Positions 1-13,800 of a DNA stretch of 64,000 nucleotides are shown piece after piece (the stretch's first letter is position 1; each line of letters starts with the position of its first letter). The position numbers and the translations under genes are program-made. The DNA lies in the NCBI GenBank assembly GCA_005406025.1, contig BGZK01001021.1, positions 162,829 through 226,828 of the forward strand, read 5' to 3'. The stretch is from Eumeta japonica. Its lineage: Eukaryota; Arthropoda; Insecta; Lepidoptera; Psychidae. The notes under the pieces are model-generated. The model did not search any database. It worked only from the letters and a program-made list of their open reading frames with translations, and was not told the DNA's origin.

Positions 1-1788
1 CTTAAAATAGAGCAACGCTGCGTCAATAAACATCAATAGAAAACCTATAAAATACATATCGACATAATATAGTTAGATATACAATATTTTCAAAAATGAA
101 GCATAAATATTCGAAATCACAATTATTTTTTATTTCTTACAAAATATTCTTACAAAAAAAATGAATATATGTCATGTTGAATTGAGGTTTATGAATTTAA
201 AACTATTAATACATTTTGTTACTATGGTGTCCTATCAATTTCTTTGGATAGGAAAAAAAAACCAAAGCATAATAGAGATATTTAAATGCAAAGTGTCGAA
301 TTAGCATAGATAAATAATGAATTAACTAAGAAACGGTCAAATGCCGTCACCCCGCAGCCAATGAGATCTTGTGTTGCTGGAAGCGCACACACACTTGTTC
401 CTAATTTATACCTTTGCGATAAATTAAAAATTGTAACTATCAATATTGCATAGCGATACCAACAGTTTTTTTAAACCTTCGATATAAATTATATTTCGCT
501 CACAAGGAATACGAAATAGTTAAACATAAAAAAAATTGTGACGATTAGATTGCTTGAAATATTTTTTCTAGTATGCCTAGCAACAGAATAAAATTAAACA
601 AATTAATATTCTAAGACAGAATATTCGTGTCGAAGACCGTGGTGATGGTCTCTACGCCTTTAGTGGAAATTTGAAATTATAAATATGCAATGAACAATTT
701 TGTTATTGTAATTTATAATTAATAAATTCACGCCTATTTCTCAGAAGCGTATGCAGAGACGACAGATTTCCATTTAATACTATTTTCAATGGTAATATAA
801 TTAATTTATTAATTATATTACCGTCCATTAATTTATTAATTATATTATCATCTATTCGTCCCATACAATAAGCATTTAATAATCGTCAAAAATATTTACT
901 GAGCGAAAAAAAATTTAAGGGATAGTTCACCTTATAGAATAGATACTGTGTCTAATTCAAACGCATGGTTCGTTATGCATCTCTCTATTTGTATGAATGT
1001 TTATGTTTTAGAATTCCTATATGCGTGTGTATCACGTAGTACACCGGTGTGTTTGCGAAATCACATTTTCCATATTGTTGTAACGCCGACATGTTTAAAG
1101 ATTGTTATAAAAATATTATACGCTTGTAAGGAATTGGAAAAATATAAACTTGTCACATAATGTTTCAAATTGAAATCGGAACTCTATCTAGTAAGAACTC
1201 GTGGTTTGTATTTAATTTTTAAGTTAAACGTATTTAATTTTTGATTTTGTCGGTGAAATGAATTACGTATAAAAAATATAGACATATGACGTATATTTAT
1301 AAACAAAAATTGGTAAAATGCTAGTCGGGCCCGTGCGTTCTATATACGCGGTATGATTTTCTTGAATAAGAAATGTAAAGTTATATATTGTATATCAATG
1401 TAAATACTTAATCTGTTTGTGTCTGTTTACCTAACGTCGATACCGATGTATTGATTTCAAGACTACCTCTTTTAAAGCAAAAGTTAATAATTATAAACTG
1501 TTTTTAATTACAACCGAACGAAAAGGATATCAGCTGAGCGCTTTAGGCTCAACCGATTTCTGTATAATTTTTTCACTATATCGAAAAGTTACTTTATTTC
1601 AAGTATACTTTTCAAGGGCCTCGTTGATAATTATAGCACTACTTCAAAAACTAAATAAACCTTACTTAGAAGCGTTCTAAATTATATATAGTTCTTTGAA
1701 AGTATTCAAGTAATACTGAAAATCTATGAACATGTTGACATTACAACACCCATACACGACGTGGACACTATCGAGTCATTGTATCCAG
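1..1788. other. AT-rich intronic sequence, no exon seen
   Basis: No exon or RNA gene is visible. Because the first recognised exon (1789) begins in the middle of a codon, this stretch is inferred to be intron of the Zasp-type gene, whose 5' exons would lie outside the window. The only notable structure is an AT-rich palindrome near 791-822. The open frame at 948-1160 has no recognisable features. Confidence 0.6.
791..849. repeat. AT-rich palindrome plus partial direct copy
   Basis: A perfect 14-bp inverted repeat (GGTAATATAATTAA, loop TTTA, TTAATTATATTACC) occupies 791-822. Its second half is repeated almost exactly just downstream (about 824-849). It could be a small MITE relic or simple AT-rich slippage. 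Confidence 0.6.
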
Positions 1789-1869
1789 GGACGTGGACCG
1801 TGAGGGCCCCCGCGGCGCACCCGCCGCCCCGCGCTCGCCCATCCCCAACGCCGCCGCATCGCCATACAG
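1789..1869 (+). CDS. Zasp: Zasp exon a (proline/alanine-rich linker)
   Basis: The exon is much more GC-rich than its surroundings. It follows the acceptor TATCCAG and ends at TACAG|GTACAT. Starting in phase 2 it reads DVDREGPRGAPAAPRSPI and ends PNAAASPY plus two bases of an Arg codon completed by the next exon. It encodes the disordered linker between the missing PDZ exons and the ZM region. The reading rests on phase compatibility with the next exon, since the linker itself is poorly conserved. Confidence 0.75.
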
Positions 1870-4800
1870 GTACATTTATGTCATACATTCATTCTGTAAC
1901 GGCACTTTAATAGATGCTGCACAATAAAATATCTCGATTCACCATTAATGGTTCATTTAATGACGTTAATAAATGTTTATGAACAATAAGAGATAGGTGC
2001 TCTATGAAATACAGACATTTCAAGAAGATATTAACTTAAATAAAATGTTATTTAATTTCATTGACAATTTTAATAAAATGTGATTGAAAGAATCTCAGTG
2101 AATAAGCACATAATAATAAAATACATAAAAATCAAAAGCGATCCAAGCGATTCGTTTATTATAAAGAATATTTAGATAGACGAGAGACTCCAACAATAAA
2201 CGAAACTATTTTTAAAGCCTTCTCAAACATAGCAACTACAATGCAATAATGCCACTCCAACACATTCAATAAGGCAAAGTAATTAAATTGGCCTGCGACA
2301 ATATCACGCAAAGTTACGCCACGACCGCGCCACCTACCAACTGCTTCGCATACATATTTAGGATGAGCATTGGGATGAGCACGGCTATAGGTGTTCTGCC
2401 GAAAACAAGGCGGTCAACTTTGCATAACAAATCTACAAAACAAAAAATAGACAAGCTCATCAAATTGCACTTCGCTGGAGAATATTTGGATGTTCAACGG
2501 CAGCTACCGGAGAATAACGAAGACCATAGAGCTATAAAAATTTTAGAGAACACGAACACTACTCCATCGGATGGTAGATTTGAAATGGGAAAACTAGAAA
2601 CATTAAAAATATTCATTGCATTACCGTTTCGTTCGATAGATAGATCAGTGAACGCTGCAGACGGATACGTTTATAGTTTCTTGTCGGGTATTTTTAAGAA
2701 AATTAATGAAAAAAGTCCTCGCGGCAAAGTTGTCGTCCAACGAGTGCAGTAATGCATCCTCAGACTTCGCCAAACAAAGCAAGTTATGGCTAAATACTTA
2801 GAATGTGAATTTAATGAAACATCTTCCATACACACTTTGTCTTGATCTTTGTTATAACAGTTATATATAAACAAAAATATTTACTATTTACAAACCTGCA
2901 CAACACGGCCACTGTTTTCATAGAGGTTTTTGAAGAAACTCCAAAAGAACTACTTTTTATCATGTTTGAAAGAACGCAAAAGTGTATTTGTAAAATACTT
3001 AAAATTATTCTCCAAAATAATTAGAGAACACTTGTAAATATCGTTAAAACAACCATAAGAAACTATTTATTTTGAACTTTTATAGCAGTTGTAAGTATTT
3101 TAGAGATATGTATTAATATTACATTTCCGAAATCTTGACACTTGACACTTTTATGTGGCTTTAAATTAGATTATGGCAATATCGTCAACTTTTCAATAAA
3201 TCAATGATATTCCATTAGCCGATGACGTAATCAGAACTCGATGATCTCGAACTGAACGATCTCGGTGCCATGCCATAGACTTCGCTAGCGCTTCTAAAGA
3301 AATATGTTTAAAGACGAATAAACATGGATAAAAAGAGAATTGTACTAATTACGTGTACCCACTCTAAGCACTGAGTACTCTGTATTAGAAGACGTCTCCA
3401 TTACATCTACACCTGGGATGGATACTGACTGTGTACACAATCGCAAGTTCCACAAAGAAAATATCAGATCGATTGGACGGCATTCAGGAAATTACACAGC
3501 ATCTTCGAGCCCAAGAAATATCTTGCTTGCTCCAGATTAGCGTACAGATAGGAGACGTAGGTAGTTTGGCGGGATATGGGTGTCGTCAACGAGCTCAAGT
3601 CGTCTCATGTGCGGTATGAAGAACTAATCTCGCAGATAATGTGTGAGATAAATCAATCAAACGGGAAACCCAAAAAAAGGATAGGATAAACCAATAAAGC
3701 TGAGAGTATCTATAAAGTGATGTAACAGTTGTCACGCCACACCGCTCGCAGAATTGGCAACTGCTGAAGAGGAAATATCTTTAAGTGACGACAACAAAAG
3801 GGAAGCTGGTGCTTAGGACGTATAGTATAAGGAGAGATAGCTTAACAGCAAGTCGCTTTTAGGGGCCATTCACAAATTACGTCACATAAATCATAAGGTT
3901 TTTGACCTCCCCCGTCCTTGTCACAGATGGTCACACGTAAATGAAAACAGCAGTTCTTACAATTTATTTTTTGTTCAAAATACTTTAAATATTGGACAAA
4001 ACAGAAGACATAAACCTTTTTTCGTTTTCGTATTTCTGATTGATTTGACGTCACAAAGCTTTTGACCTGCTCGTTGTCGCGCATTGGCACATTTCGTTGA
4101 CCGCCCCACACACCCCTGAACGTGTGACGTAATTTATGGTAGCCGTTAGGTAACATTGCATTAATGGATAAATGCAAAAATAATCGATAAATTGTATTTC
4201 ACTCTCATCACAAGATTCTTTCCCATTTCATTGTGTTATTAATTTACCATTAATAAAGTTCAGCAGGTAGTAGAAAATTCAAATAAAATAACTTGATTTT
4301 TTATAATCCTACATTCATTAACATTCGTGCATTCATTTGTTTAAGGGTACTCTAACTGCAACACAAATCTGTCCCATAAAAATTAAATAATGTACAGGCT
4401 GACTTAATAAAAAAGTTATATTAGTCTAACTGCTGCAACTTGGCTTCGCTTCACTCACACCGCAATCTTATGAAGAAGATTGTGAATATTTTCCGCTTTT
4501 TACTTGCTGTGTGTAGATATAATTGTCGCCAGTGAAGATACGGCACAGATTTCTCATACGATTTGCTGTAAAAAAAGGTTTTGTCTATTGCAACTGAAAA
4601 TTACAATAACTGTTGACACATAATAAACTCGTTAGTTTATTTCATTTAGTGATTTTGTATTCTATAACTTATATAAATTCCTAAGAGTTACAAGTACATT
4701 TGTACGAATGTACGAAATTGGCATATATTTCTAGGAATTATTATTCATAAAAAAGTATATCTTAAGCAAATCGTCTACGAATCTGTCTCAAAAAAAAAAC

Positions 4801-7800
4801 TAACGATTTCCGATTTGCGAAAGATAAATTTGTGCTGTAGTCGTAAATAAAAATACGTTGAATGTGATTGAGTGGGAGTGAGTGAGTGGGATATATTAAA
4901 TTCTGATTGATGTCTCTTAATCAGGACACCGAGCCCTCTGCCGGCGTGGCGTGGCCCGGAATCCCTGCCGCGCAGCACTCCTTTGCCGCACGTGTCTTTC
5001 CCGGTGCAGCATGAGGGCGAGTTCAGAACTATGCTGATGTCGCCCAACTCCATTCGAACCGATGATACCACTGACGAATCAATACATAATCAGGTAAGTT
5101 TAGATGTTACTACAGGCTTTGCATAATAATAATGCAGGCACGTATTCGCACTCATATGTCGTATACTTTTCTATAGTTGTTATGCGAACAGTAAAATGAT
5201 TTATGTCGCCCATTTACGAAATTCGTTGATGAAAACAAATTAATTTTTACATGAGAAGTCTTCTAGATAGAACATATCAAGGACTACTAGCGCTGAACAC
5301 CATTTACCAAAAATACTGGTAATTTGTTTCATTCGTATGCAAATTTGCCAAAAGATTTTGGCACTAATTTCACGTCTATGTTCTGGGTATTGTCGCGATA
5401 TAAGCTGAAATTTTTTTATCTACACCCTTGCTTCTACACCCAGACCTCAATTTCATTACGCAGCACTTCACCGACGCGTCATATATAGTTTGTCAGTTAC
5501 TTTATAGTTTAGACGCTGTCCTGTCAAATTAACCTAATTAACTAAAAACTCGTACAGTCAATAGAAAGCGCTAAAAAAACCAAAACGATGCAAATTTGTA
5601 CAATATTGATTTAATACAAGTAGACCTCAGAACACAAATGAAAGAATTTTTTTTTTTAATCCTAAAACAAAAATGATTGCTGTAGACTTAAAAATTGCGG
5701 TACAACGCATGCGCGAATACCAGACAGAACGTACTTTTGAAAGAAAAACGCTGTTTCAATGTTTCATTCAAATATGTGACCGTGGTCCTACACTCCCAAG
5801 CTTGAGTTTTTAGAGTTCCGTAATCCACAAGAAACCCTTATAATTTTGCCATGTCCGTCTGTATGTTTGTCTGTCGGGGATTAGCTAAGAAACTCTTAGT
5901 GCTAAATTTGGTATGGAAAGTTTTTCCGTGTTTTATATACAAATACAAAATAATTTTGCTTTACTTTATCCAATATTGCATCGACTTTAGCGTTAACAGG
6001 TCGACCAAAGGGTGGTTCATTTTTGACATCAAAATTACCAGACTAAAAACGCTGGAACCAGTTTTGTGCTACTCTTACCGACAGTGCATTAGATCCATAA
6101 ATGTTACAAATTTTTTTCGCGACAGTGTCGTATTTTACTCTATTTTGTAATATAATTTCAAACAGTATCGAATTTCTACATTAGATTCTACACATTTTGG
6201 CGAATAGAAAAATAATAGAAAAATGGCGGGACACCGTTTTCACTTTTTATTTTTCTTTTTTCTAAATATCTTGTATTTGATGGTATCAAAACTAGCCAGA
6301 TACAAAGAGCACGATCAAAGAAATTTTTCTGCAACTTTTTAAAAAACCTTTTTCCCCGATTTAATATATATTAATCACGCAGACGTAGTGGTAGTATGAA
6401 ATATTGGAAAAAAAAGTTTTAAGGTTTCTCCCCCCTACAGGTATTGTTTTTTCTCGTCTATCAATGGTGTAGAGTATCGTTGCATAGCTCATTCAAAACA
6501 CTTCGTGTCAATGAAAACAATTTTTCAATTTAGATATCCGTTCGTGTAATATTAAGCTCTGAAGGGCTTATTTTTGTTAAAGTCAAGTGTCTCTCTAAAC
6601 CGCCCGCCCGATTAAAAAAATTATTTATGAATATATGAAAAAAATTACGGCAGTAGTATTTATAACGAAATTGGAAGGAAATGTATCACAGAAACTAAGT
6701 GGACTTTACAAATTAACGAGTGATAGTCGACAAACTTGTAAAATGTACCAGGAGAAATAAAAAGCGAATTTTGTACAATTTATATTGAAAATTACTTAGA
6801 CGACGTTGTTGCTTATGTAATACAGCTAATACATATAAGTTTATTAGCCATGTAAGATTATGGAAATACATAATGATAAAATCTAACCCGTCTTATGTGG
6901 GCCCGTTTTTAGACGTTATTAACTATTAAACCGTGAACTCAATTAATGAGTTCATATATGGAAACAAACAAAAAGCCCCCTTCTAAATCCGAAATTCGTG
7001 ATCGGCAACTACGGAACTCTAAACTATATGTGGCCCGACACAAACTTGGCTGGCTTTTTATCTGTTACGAAAAGAATATTAGATTTTTTTTCATTACTTT
7101 ATCTGAATATATATTTTGAATTCCCAATTAATCATGACCAAATATAGCACCGTTACACCTATGTTAATTTTTTAGTATATTATTTAAATTGTTTATAAGA
7201 TTCTATTACGTTGGACAAAAACAACAAGAAATTATTGACGCCTTATTTACTATGTGCAGAGCATTAGCGCTGTCTAACGTCCGCAAATTTTCGGGATTTA
7301 TCCAATGTTTATATGTTCATGAAATAATGAAAACGTTGTTTGATAATCTATAATTAATGATTATAGAGTTGAATGTTATTATTATTAGTTAATTAATATC
7401 ATTATTAATGAATAATTCTGTTTCTACAACACTACTATAACTAACTAAACAGCCACAGCATTTACTATTATGTTTTATTTTTTTTTAACGAAATAGATTA
7501 TGCATTGTTGCTATTTTCACTATAGCCAAGGCAGGCTATAGTGAAAACAGCAACTTATCATTCTTACTTCTTTAATTTTTACTTGTTTAATTATTTGTAC
7601 TTCAATCAACAAGCGTTTTCATTTCGGAGAACAATAATAGTACATCTTTGGTAATTAAATGATCAAATATTCCGGATTTTACAGTCAATTGGGTGTTAAT
7701 ATTTTTCCAATCAGACACATCAACACGAAAGGAATAAACTCTTCTTGAACAATAACTGTGGACCTCTTTTTGGAATCAGAGTAACAAATAATACAGTAAT

Positions 7801-10800
7801 TCTATTTTTGCTGAACCAATTATAATATTAACCATGGAATAATAGTTTGGTTTAAATAAAAAAAAAATAACAATTGCGTAATATTAGGTCGGAGAAAAAG
7901 ATTTTTTTTCGTATTTTATAAGTAAAAATTTGCTTTAAAATTTCTTTGGTTGTGCTGTTTATATCTGGCTAGTTTTGATACCAATAATAGACGACATTTA
8001 AAAAAAAAAACATGAATATATGTATTATAATTAAATTTAAATGAAATACGATGAAAATCTATCTTGAATTTGTGTATAAAATGTGAGAAAGCTTTTTCCC
8101 GACCTCATATATTTTCCATAACATAATCATGGATGGTGATTGCTGTACACGCGGTTTCATTCGCATGAAACTGGTATTTAAATGCAAAGAGATCGAGAGT
8201 AGGACTAGGATCGAGATCATAATGGTCACATCGTCGTTAGTCGATTTCAAAAATGCAGGGATTCGTTCTAAATCCACCACGGAGCTACGTGTAAAAGCTA
8301 GTAATAAACAAGTAATAAAAATTTAAACAAATAGTGAAACAGCTTGCAAAGTTGAAAGTGTATTGAATTGCTTTTAGAGAGTCGTTTACTGCTGGTGTGT
8401 TTGATCGCATCAAACCATTTTTATTATTGACTATGCATATTATTCATAATCACCCAGAAGAGCATCGATGGCTTGGTGGTCAAAAACGTCGGCTTTGAAC
8501 TAGGAGGTACCGCGTTCGATTCTGACTAAGGACGTATTGACCAATATGTTCTTAATACAACCAAATTGAACCACGCTCTCTTTTCCTCGCACGTTAAGCC
8601 GCCGTCGATCTGCTTCGATACGGCAACAGCAACAATCATTGTAGCGATCCCCGACCCGCATTGGTCCAGAGTAGAGGGCTTAAAACCCAAGGCTGTGTCG
8701 ATCTGAAATAAGAAGAATGTGGGGTATCTGCCTTACGGAAGGGTGATGAATAATCGAACATGACACAGCAAATACAGATTGTGCGCCCTTCACTGAAAAT
8801 TGGTTCGTCTCTAGTCCCCGGTCTGCGCGCTGGCTTTGTACGTGTTGGAAACTGCGCACGCTTTGACGAGTCTGGTAAAGCTAACGCCTCGGAGACGCAA
8901 AGCGATTGATGGTTTCATTTGGTTAAGTTAAAAACTCTTTTGGTCAATTTCATGGTTAGGACTGGAACGATTGTATTTCTGGTTCAAAGTCTACGCTCTT
9001 AATCCCTCCACCGATATCGCTCATTATACAACCCGTACAAGTTATACAAATACAACCTCTGTAATTTATACATCCTGTATGTTATTTTAGTATATAAAAA
9101 TATTCGATCATATAAGCATAGTTAATACAATATATATTTAATGTGCTCGATGTTTTAGTTTGAACAGTCGACCTAAATACAAAACCACCAGGATGTTGTT
9201 TAGTTTTGGGGCAGTCGTTATTCTTGAAGTAGACATAATTGTGAAATAAATGGCATAAAATATATATATCAAAGTAATAAATGTCCGAATAAATATAATT
9301 TACTTTTCACTTCCCTCCCATTCCGTCAGCCATATTTTTGTTGACAAGTATTCAAACCTTAAAAGCTATTAACACATTTTCTGCCTATTTTCTTGTAGAG
9401 ATAATTTTGATTTAATTTCTTTAGTTTTCGTAAATGAGTTGTAACTGTTGCAATAATTATCGTTTTTTTTTTTATTGTAAATATTGTCAAAGGAATAATA
9501 CTTACAAACATACAAGTTATATATTATCATTACTCATATTTTTGAGTACTTTTACTCTTTGACTACATGTACCCAAATTTAACAACAAAAGAAATAATAA
9601 CAATTTTTAATTTAATTTACCGTTAAAAAATAAATTTGATATTCATTATTATTCAATATCATATAAATGTGAGACTGTATAGATAAAACTTATACAATCG
9701 CATCAATATTTGTATACTGGGTAAATGAATTCTCGATCTTTCTACTACGGTTTCGGCACACCCTCGATTCGGCGTGTGAAACTGGGTTATCTCAAACCAG
9801 ACTCCGTTCTGGCTCCCGTCCAAAATTTGGACTAATGATATTTTATTAATTAAAGCCGATCCGACGACACTTCTTATGATACGACGTCGACTACCGACAA
9901 CCGCGTTACACTATCTAAATTTATGACAACTGTGCGGCTGGTTTCATGGAGGAAAACGCAGTATTCCTGTAATAGCTTATCTATTAGAGGAATACCATAT
10001 ATCATACATATCAAACCTTCCATGAGCGCAAAATATTTTAATTCGTTATAGATACAAACTAGCAGAAGAATAAGCAGATAAGACGGAGAACCAGAAAACA
10101 GCACTTGATATAAAGCTCTGTATTTTTTAAAATACTCCATATTGAATATTAATACGAAAATCTGGTATATGATCAAATCTTCAAGCCATCGATTAAACTT
10201 TCCACCAACTTCGAACTTAAAATGTAATTGTTCGTATGTTTTTGAGTTGTTCGAGCTTCCGTAATGCTCTACTTTTTTCCATAGATATCCTTAAATACGA
10301 GGGTCACTCCAAATTATTGAGATACAGAAAAATTATATATAAATAGGACACGCCAGATTCATAGGTTCAAAATAGTTTTCTTCAGCGTCAATACACTTCT
10401 GTATTTCCACAATCGAAAAACAACACGCCAGTCGTTTACAGGAACAGAGTCAAAATATTCAGTAATAGCGGAGTGGATCTGTACTTTGTACTTGATGTAA
10501 AATGGCGACTGGACATTTTTTTTTAATTACATGACAACCAAAAGTCATGTATTGCAAGATCCGGTGAGATAAGGCGGGTGCTCTAAATCTACTACGTTAT
10601 TTTTCTTCAAAAAGTTGACAGTGTACACAGCGATATGAGAGGATACGTTCTCATGGTGCAACATTAAATCTTTAATTCTAAGAGTCTGAAGAACTCCTGG
10701 CAAACAATATTGTGTCTACCAGGCCGCCGTGACAGTTTTCTGTCCTTTTAATTTAATAGCTTTAACCAAGTCTGTACCTGTGAAAAACACGGCCTTCATC

Positions 10801-13800
10801 ACTTTTTTCATAGCACATACTTTTTTCACGATGATGAGCGTTTGATCATATTTATAAACCCATACCCTACTTTTCTGAGCTGTAGGCAAGATATAAAAAG
10901 GTCTAAGAATAATTTCAGGTATTATACGGTGACCACTCTCGTTCAATAACTTTAGTAGCTGCCGGCTGATCCTTACACGCTCCGATTGGTGGTGTTGTGT
11001 AAGATGATATGGAACCCAAAGTGAATAATATTCTTCATTTTTAATTCTTCATGCGAAACCGCTTACACACCGCTGCAGATTCGATCCCACGAGTGTTCTG
11101 AATCATGTGGTACGTACATCAGTTGTCATCTTTTTTCATTTTACGAACACGGGTGACATTATCTGGAACGGCTGTCGAAACAGGCCTACCCGTATGTTCT
11201 TCGTCTTGAAGTGAATTGCGTCCATTGCTAAATTCTCTAAGCCATAGCAACACGGTGGTTCGAGATGGCGACTCATTATTAAAAGTGTGACTGTTATCGC
11301 TGCATGCATACATTGCTCTTTGGATAGACCAACCGTAAAATCGTAATACATCACAGCTCGCCAGTACTCACGTTTCAAATACATTATCTACTTGTTTCAC
11401 AGAAACACGCTTTTAAAAGCGCAGGAAGTAATTACTGCGCGCTTTTTTGTAACAAAACGGACTTGCACAATCATAACCGGGGAAAACCCGACTTTTGACA
11501 ATATTTTATTGGTTATAACTGAAATCTTAATTTGATTGACTGAGACATATCTCAATTAAACAAGTCAATCGTATTAATTATAACTTGATAATGTTGAATT
11601 AAATATATAATAGTGCAATTGTTATAAACTACAACAGACCGAAGTATAAAACTTATCAGGGACATGTAGAATGGCGTCTCATATCAAATACGATCTCCTA
11701 GAAGAACTAGCAAAAAAGTTCAGGTGCAGGGTAGAAGAACATCGAGGAGCGAAACATAGCGCATTACTCTCTAAATCTCTGCGTTTTTCAAACGGAGATG
11801 TACGCACAGAGCGATAAAGAGGTTTAAAAAGGAAAGGGATGTATTAATCAATATGTTCGGTGATTCCAAATCTTCTCTAAAGGTATGGACTGACCCGTGG
11901 ATCTATCACCCTCTGCCCCTTAAAACTAGGCACAACATCTCCACAATAGTTGCAGAAGAGTAGGGCTGTGCGTCTATTTCGGGTTAAAGTGGCCTTAATG
12001 AAGAGTATGGCAGTGGAATATGATAGAAGTCCGCTGTCATAAGCGTAAAAAGTAATTAAAGCCGCGAGACTGAAAGGGTCGCAAAAGACATACATCCAGG
12101 GAAGTACCGAGGGAGTCACCAAATGCATCTTTCCCTGAGTGAAACAAGCGTACAAGGTACAAGTGCACAGACAGATAGAATGTCGTCCCAAATGACGCAA
12201 ACCCCCACGGGACACGGCGAGTTCGCAGAGTACCTGCATAGTTTTAAGTTGAAAGACTCGCAGTGTTGCACTTGCGATCGCGCAAAGAACCAGGACGTGA
12301 TGCACGGCTTCGAAGATTGTGTTATCTTTGCAAGAGACCGTGTAGTGGTTGAAATAGGGATGGGTACCAGAATATCAAGAAGAAATTTCCTGGAGACTTC
12401 TTAATCGACTACGCAAAAAGGAATTACTTTTTATCACACTCCAAAAAATAATAAAAAAGGTGTCAGATTATGAATGGGAGTTAAGATATGGAGATGAGAT
12501 GTAAGGCGCAATTGGGATAAAATAATTGAGAAAAATAGAATGAAGTAATACGATTAATTAGGATTATTAAGAAATAGAAAATGTAAAAGAATAATTAGAA
12601 ATAGCTTAAATTATTATGATGGTAGGGAGAAAATTATGGTTAGGAAAATACGCAATTGTGAGCAACTTTATGTAAAACAAAGTAAATGTAAAAGATTTAT
12701 ATGTTGTTAAAATAGAGATGTTTATCAGTATTAAGCTATGTATAAAAGATAAATAGCAACCCTGCCATCCCAAGAATGACCGATGATGAGCAGATGTAAG
12801 AATCTGATGCCGAATGTAAGGCTGTGGTAACCATTCCAAGGGGGCTGTCAAAAAATATACAGTAATATAGTTTTAGGCGGTCATACCTCAATATTTAAGT
12901 AATAATCTGATCCGACAATGTAGTTTAAATATCAAATTAAATCAAAAATGTCTTTGTTTCGTAGGTAATATAATTAATTACACTTGAAATAAGTTATCAC
13001 GGGAACCGTACCAGATTTCCTTCATGTGAAATGTACTAACGTGGCCATACGAAGTTCCTCTTAAGTTAAAATTCGAAGTTTGTAGCCGCTAAAGGCCCTT
13101 AGATCTCATTGTTAACAGCATTGAAAGCTGTTTACTATAATCTATTATCGTGAAAATTACTGTACCGATTTCCTCTTAAAATTGCGAGCTTTCTAATAAA
13201 AGAAAATGTTTGAAATGTGTTTAGCATTTTAGAGGAAAATGGCAACATAAACGCCCACACGACGTCTAGTGTTAAACGCATGTATCATATAACTTTTCCT
13301 TTCTATCGTGGAAATAAATAGTATTTCAGTTATTAATATATTTAAAGCCTTGTAAATACTTAAATATTTATGTAAAAAACTTTCTTTTTGTGAACGAACT
13401 TATTTACTGTTTTAATAAAATAATAGAAAAAACAGCCTACATATTTAATCAACTAACTTTTCGCTCGCGGCTTCGCCCGCATGGTCATAGAACGTGTTCT
13501 TTCATCATTTATATTGAACAATCTCGCTGTCAATCCTCAAGCCGTTCCCGCTTTCATTTCTGCCTCCAGCACCGTCACTGATCCCGATCCCGGTCACACT
13601 CTCTATTCAAATCCCAGTGTCTGCCTCGGTGCCAACCTCGTCTCTTTTTTAATTTTGGTCCCGGTGGATTCTACTTTTAATTCCGATGTTGCTACCAATC
13701 ACAATTCCGATTTGTACGAAGCCGGTGAAATTCCAAAATAAAATATAAGCTTTTATTTATTCATCTAGGACAGTATACGCTACTACAAGCGAATGAAATT

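Noticed and set aside
3842..4177. 111-codon minus-strand frame with several Cys residues
   Set aside because: Coincides with the TTA-flanked MITE and its inverted ends; not coding.
9874..10176. 100-codon minus-strand frame with hydrophobic stretches, suggestive of a chemoreceptor fragment
   Set aside because: No family motif, no splice-supported neighbours, and hydrophobic text is expected by chance in AT-rich DNA.
11877..12305. 142-codon minus-strand frame
   Set aside because: It is antisense to the recognisable LINE zinc-knuckle tail on the + strand.
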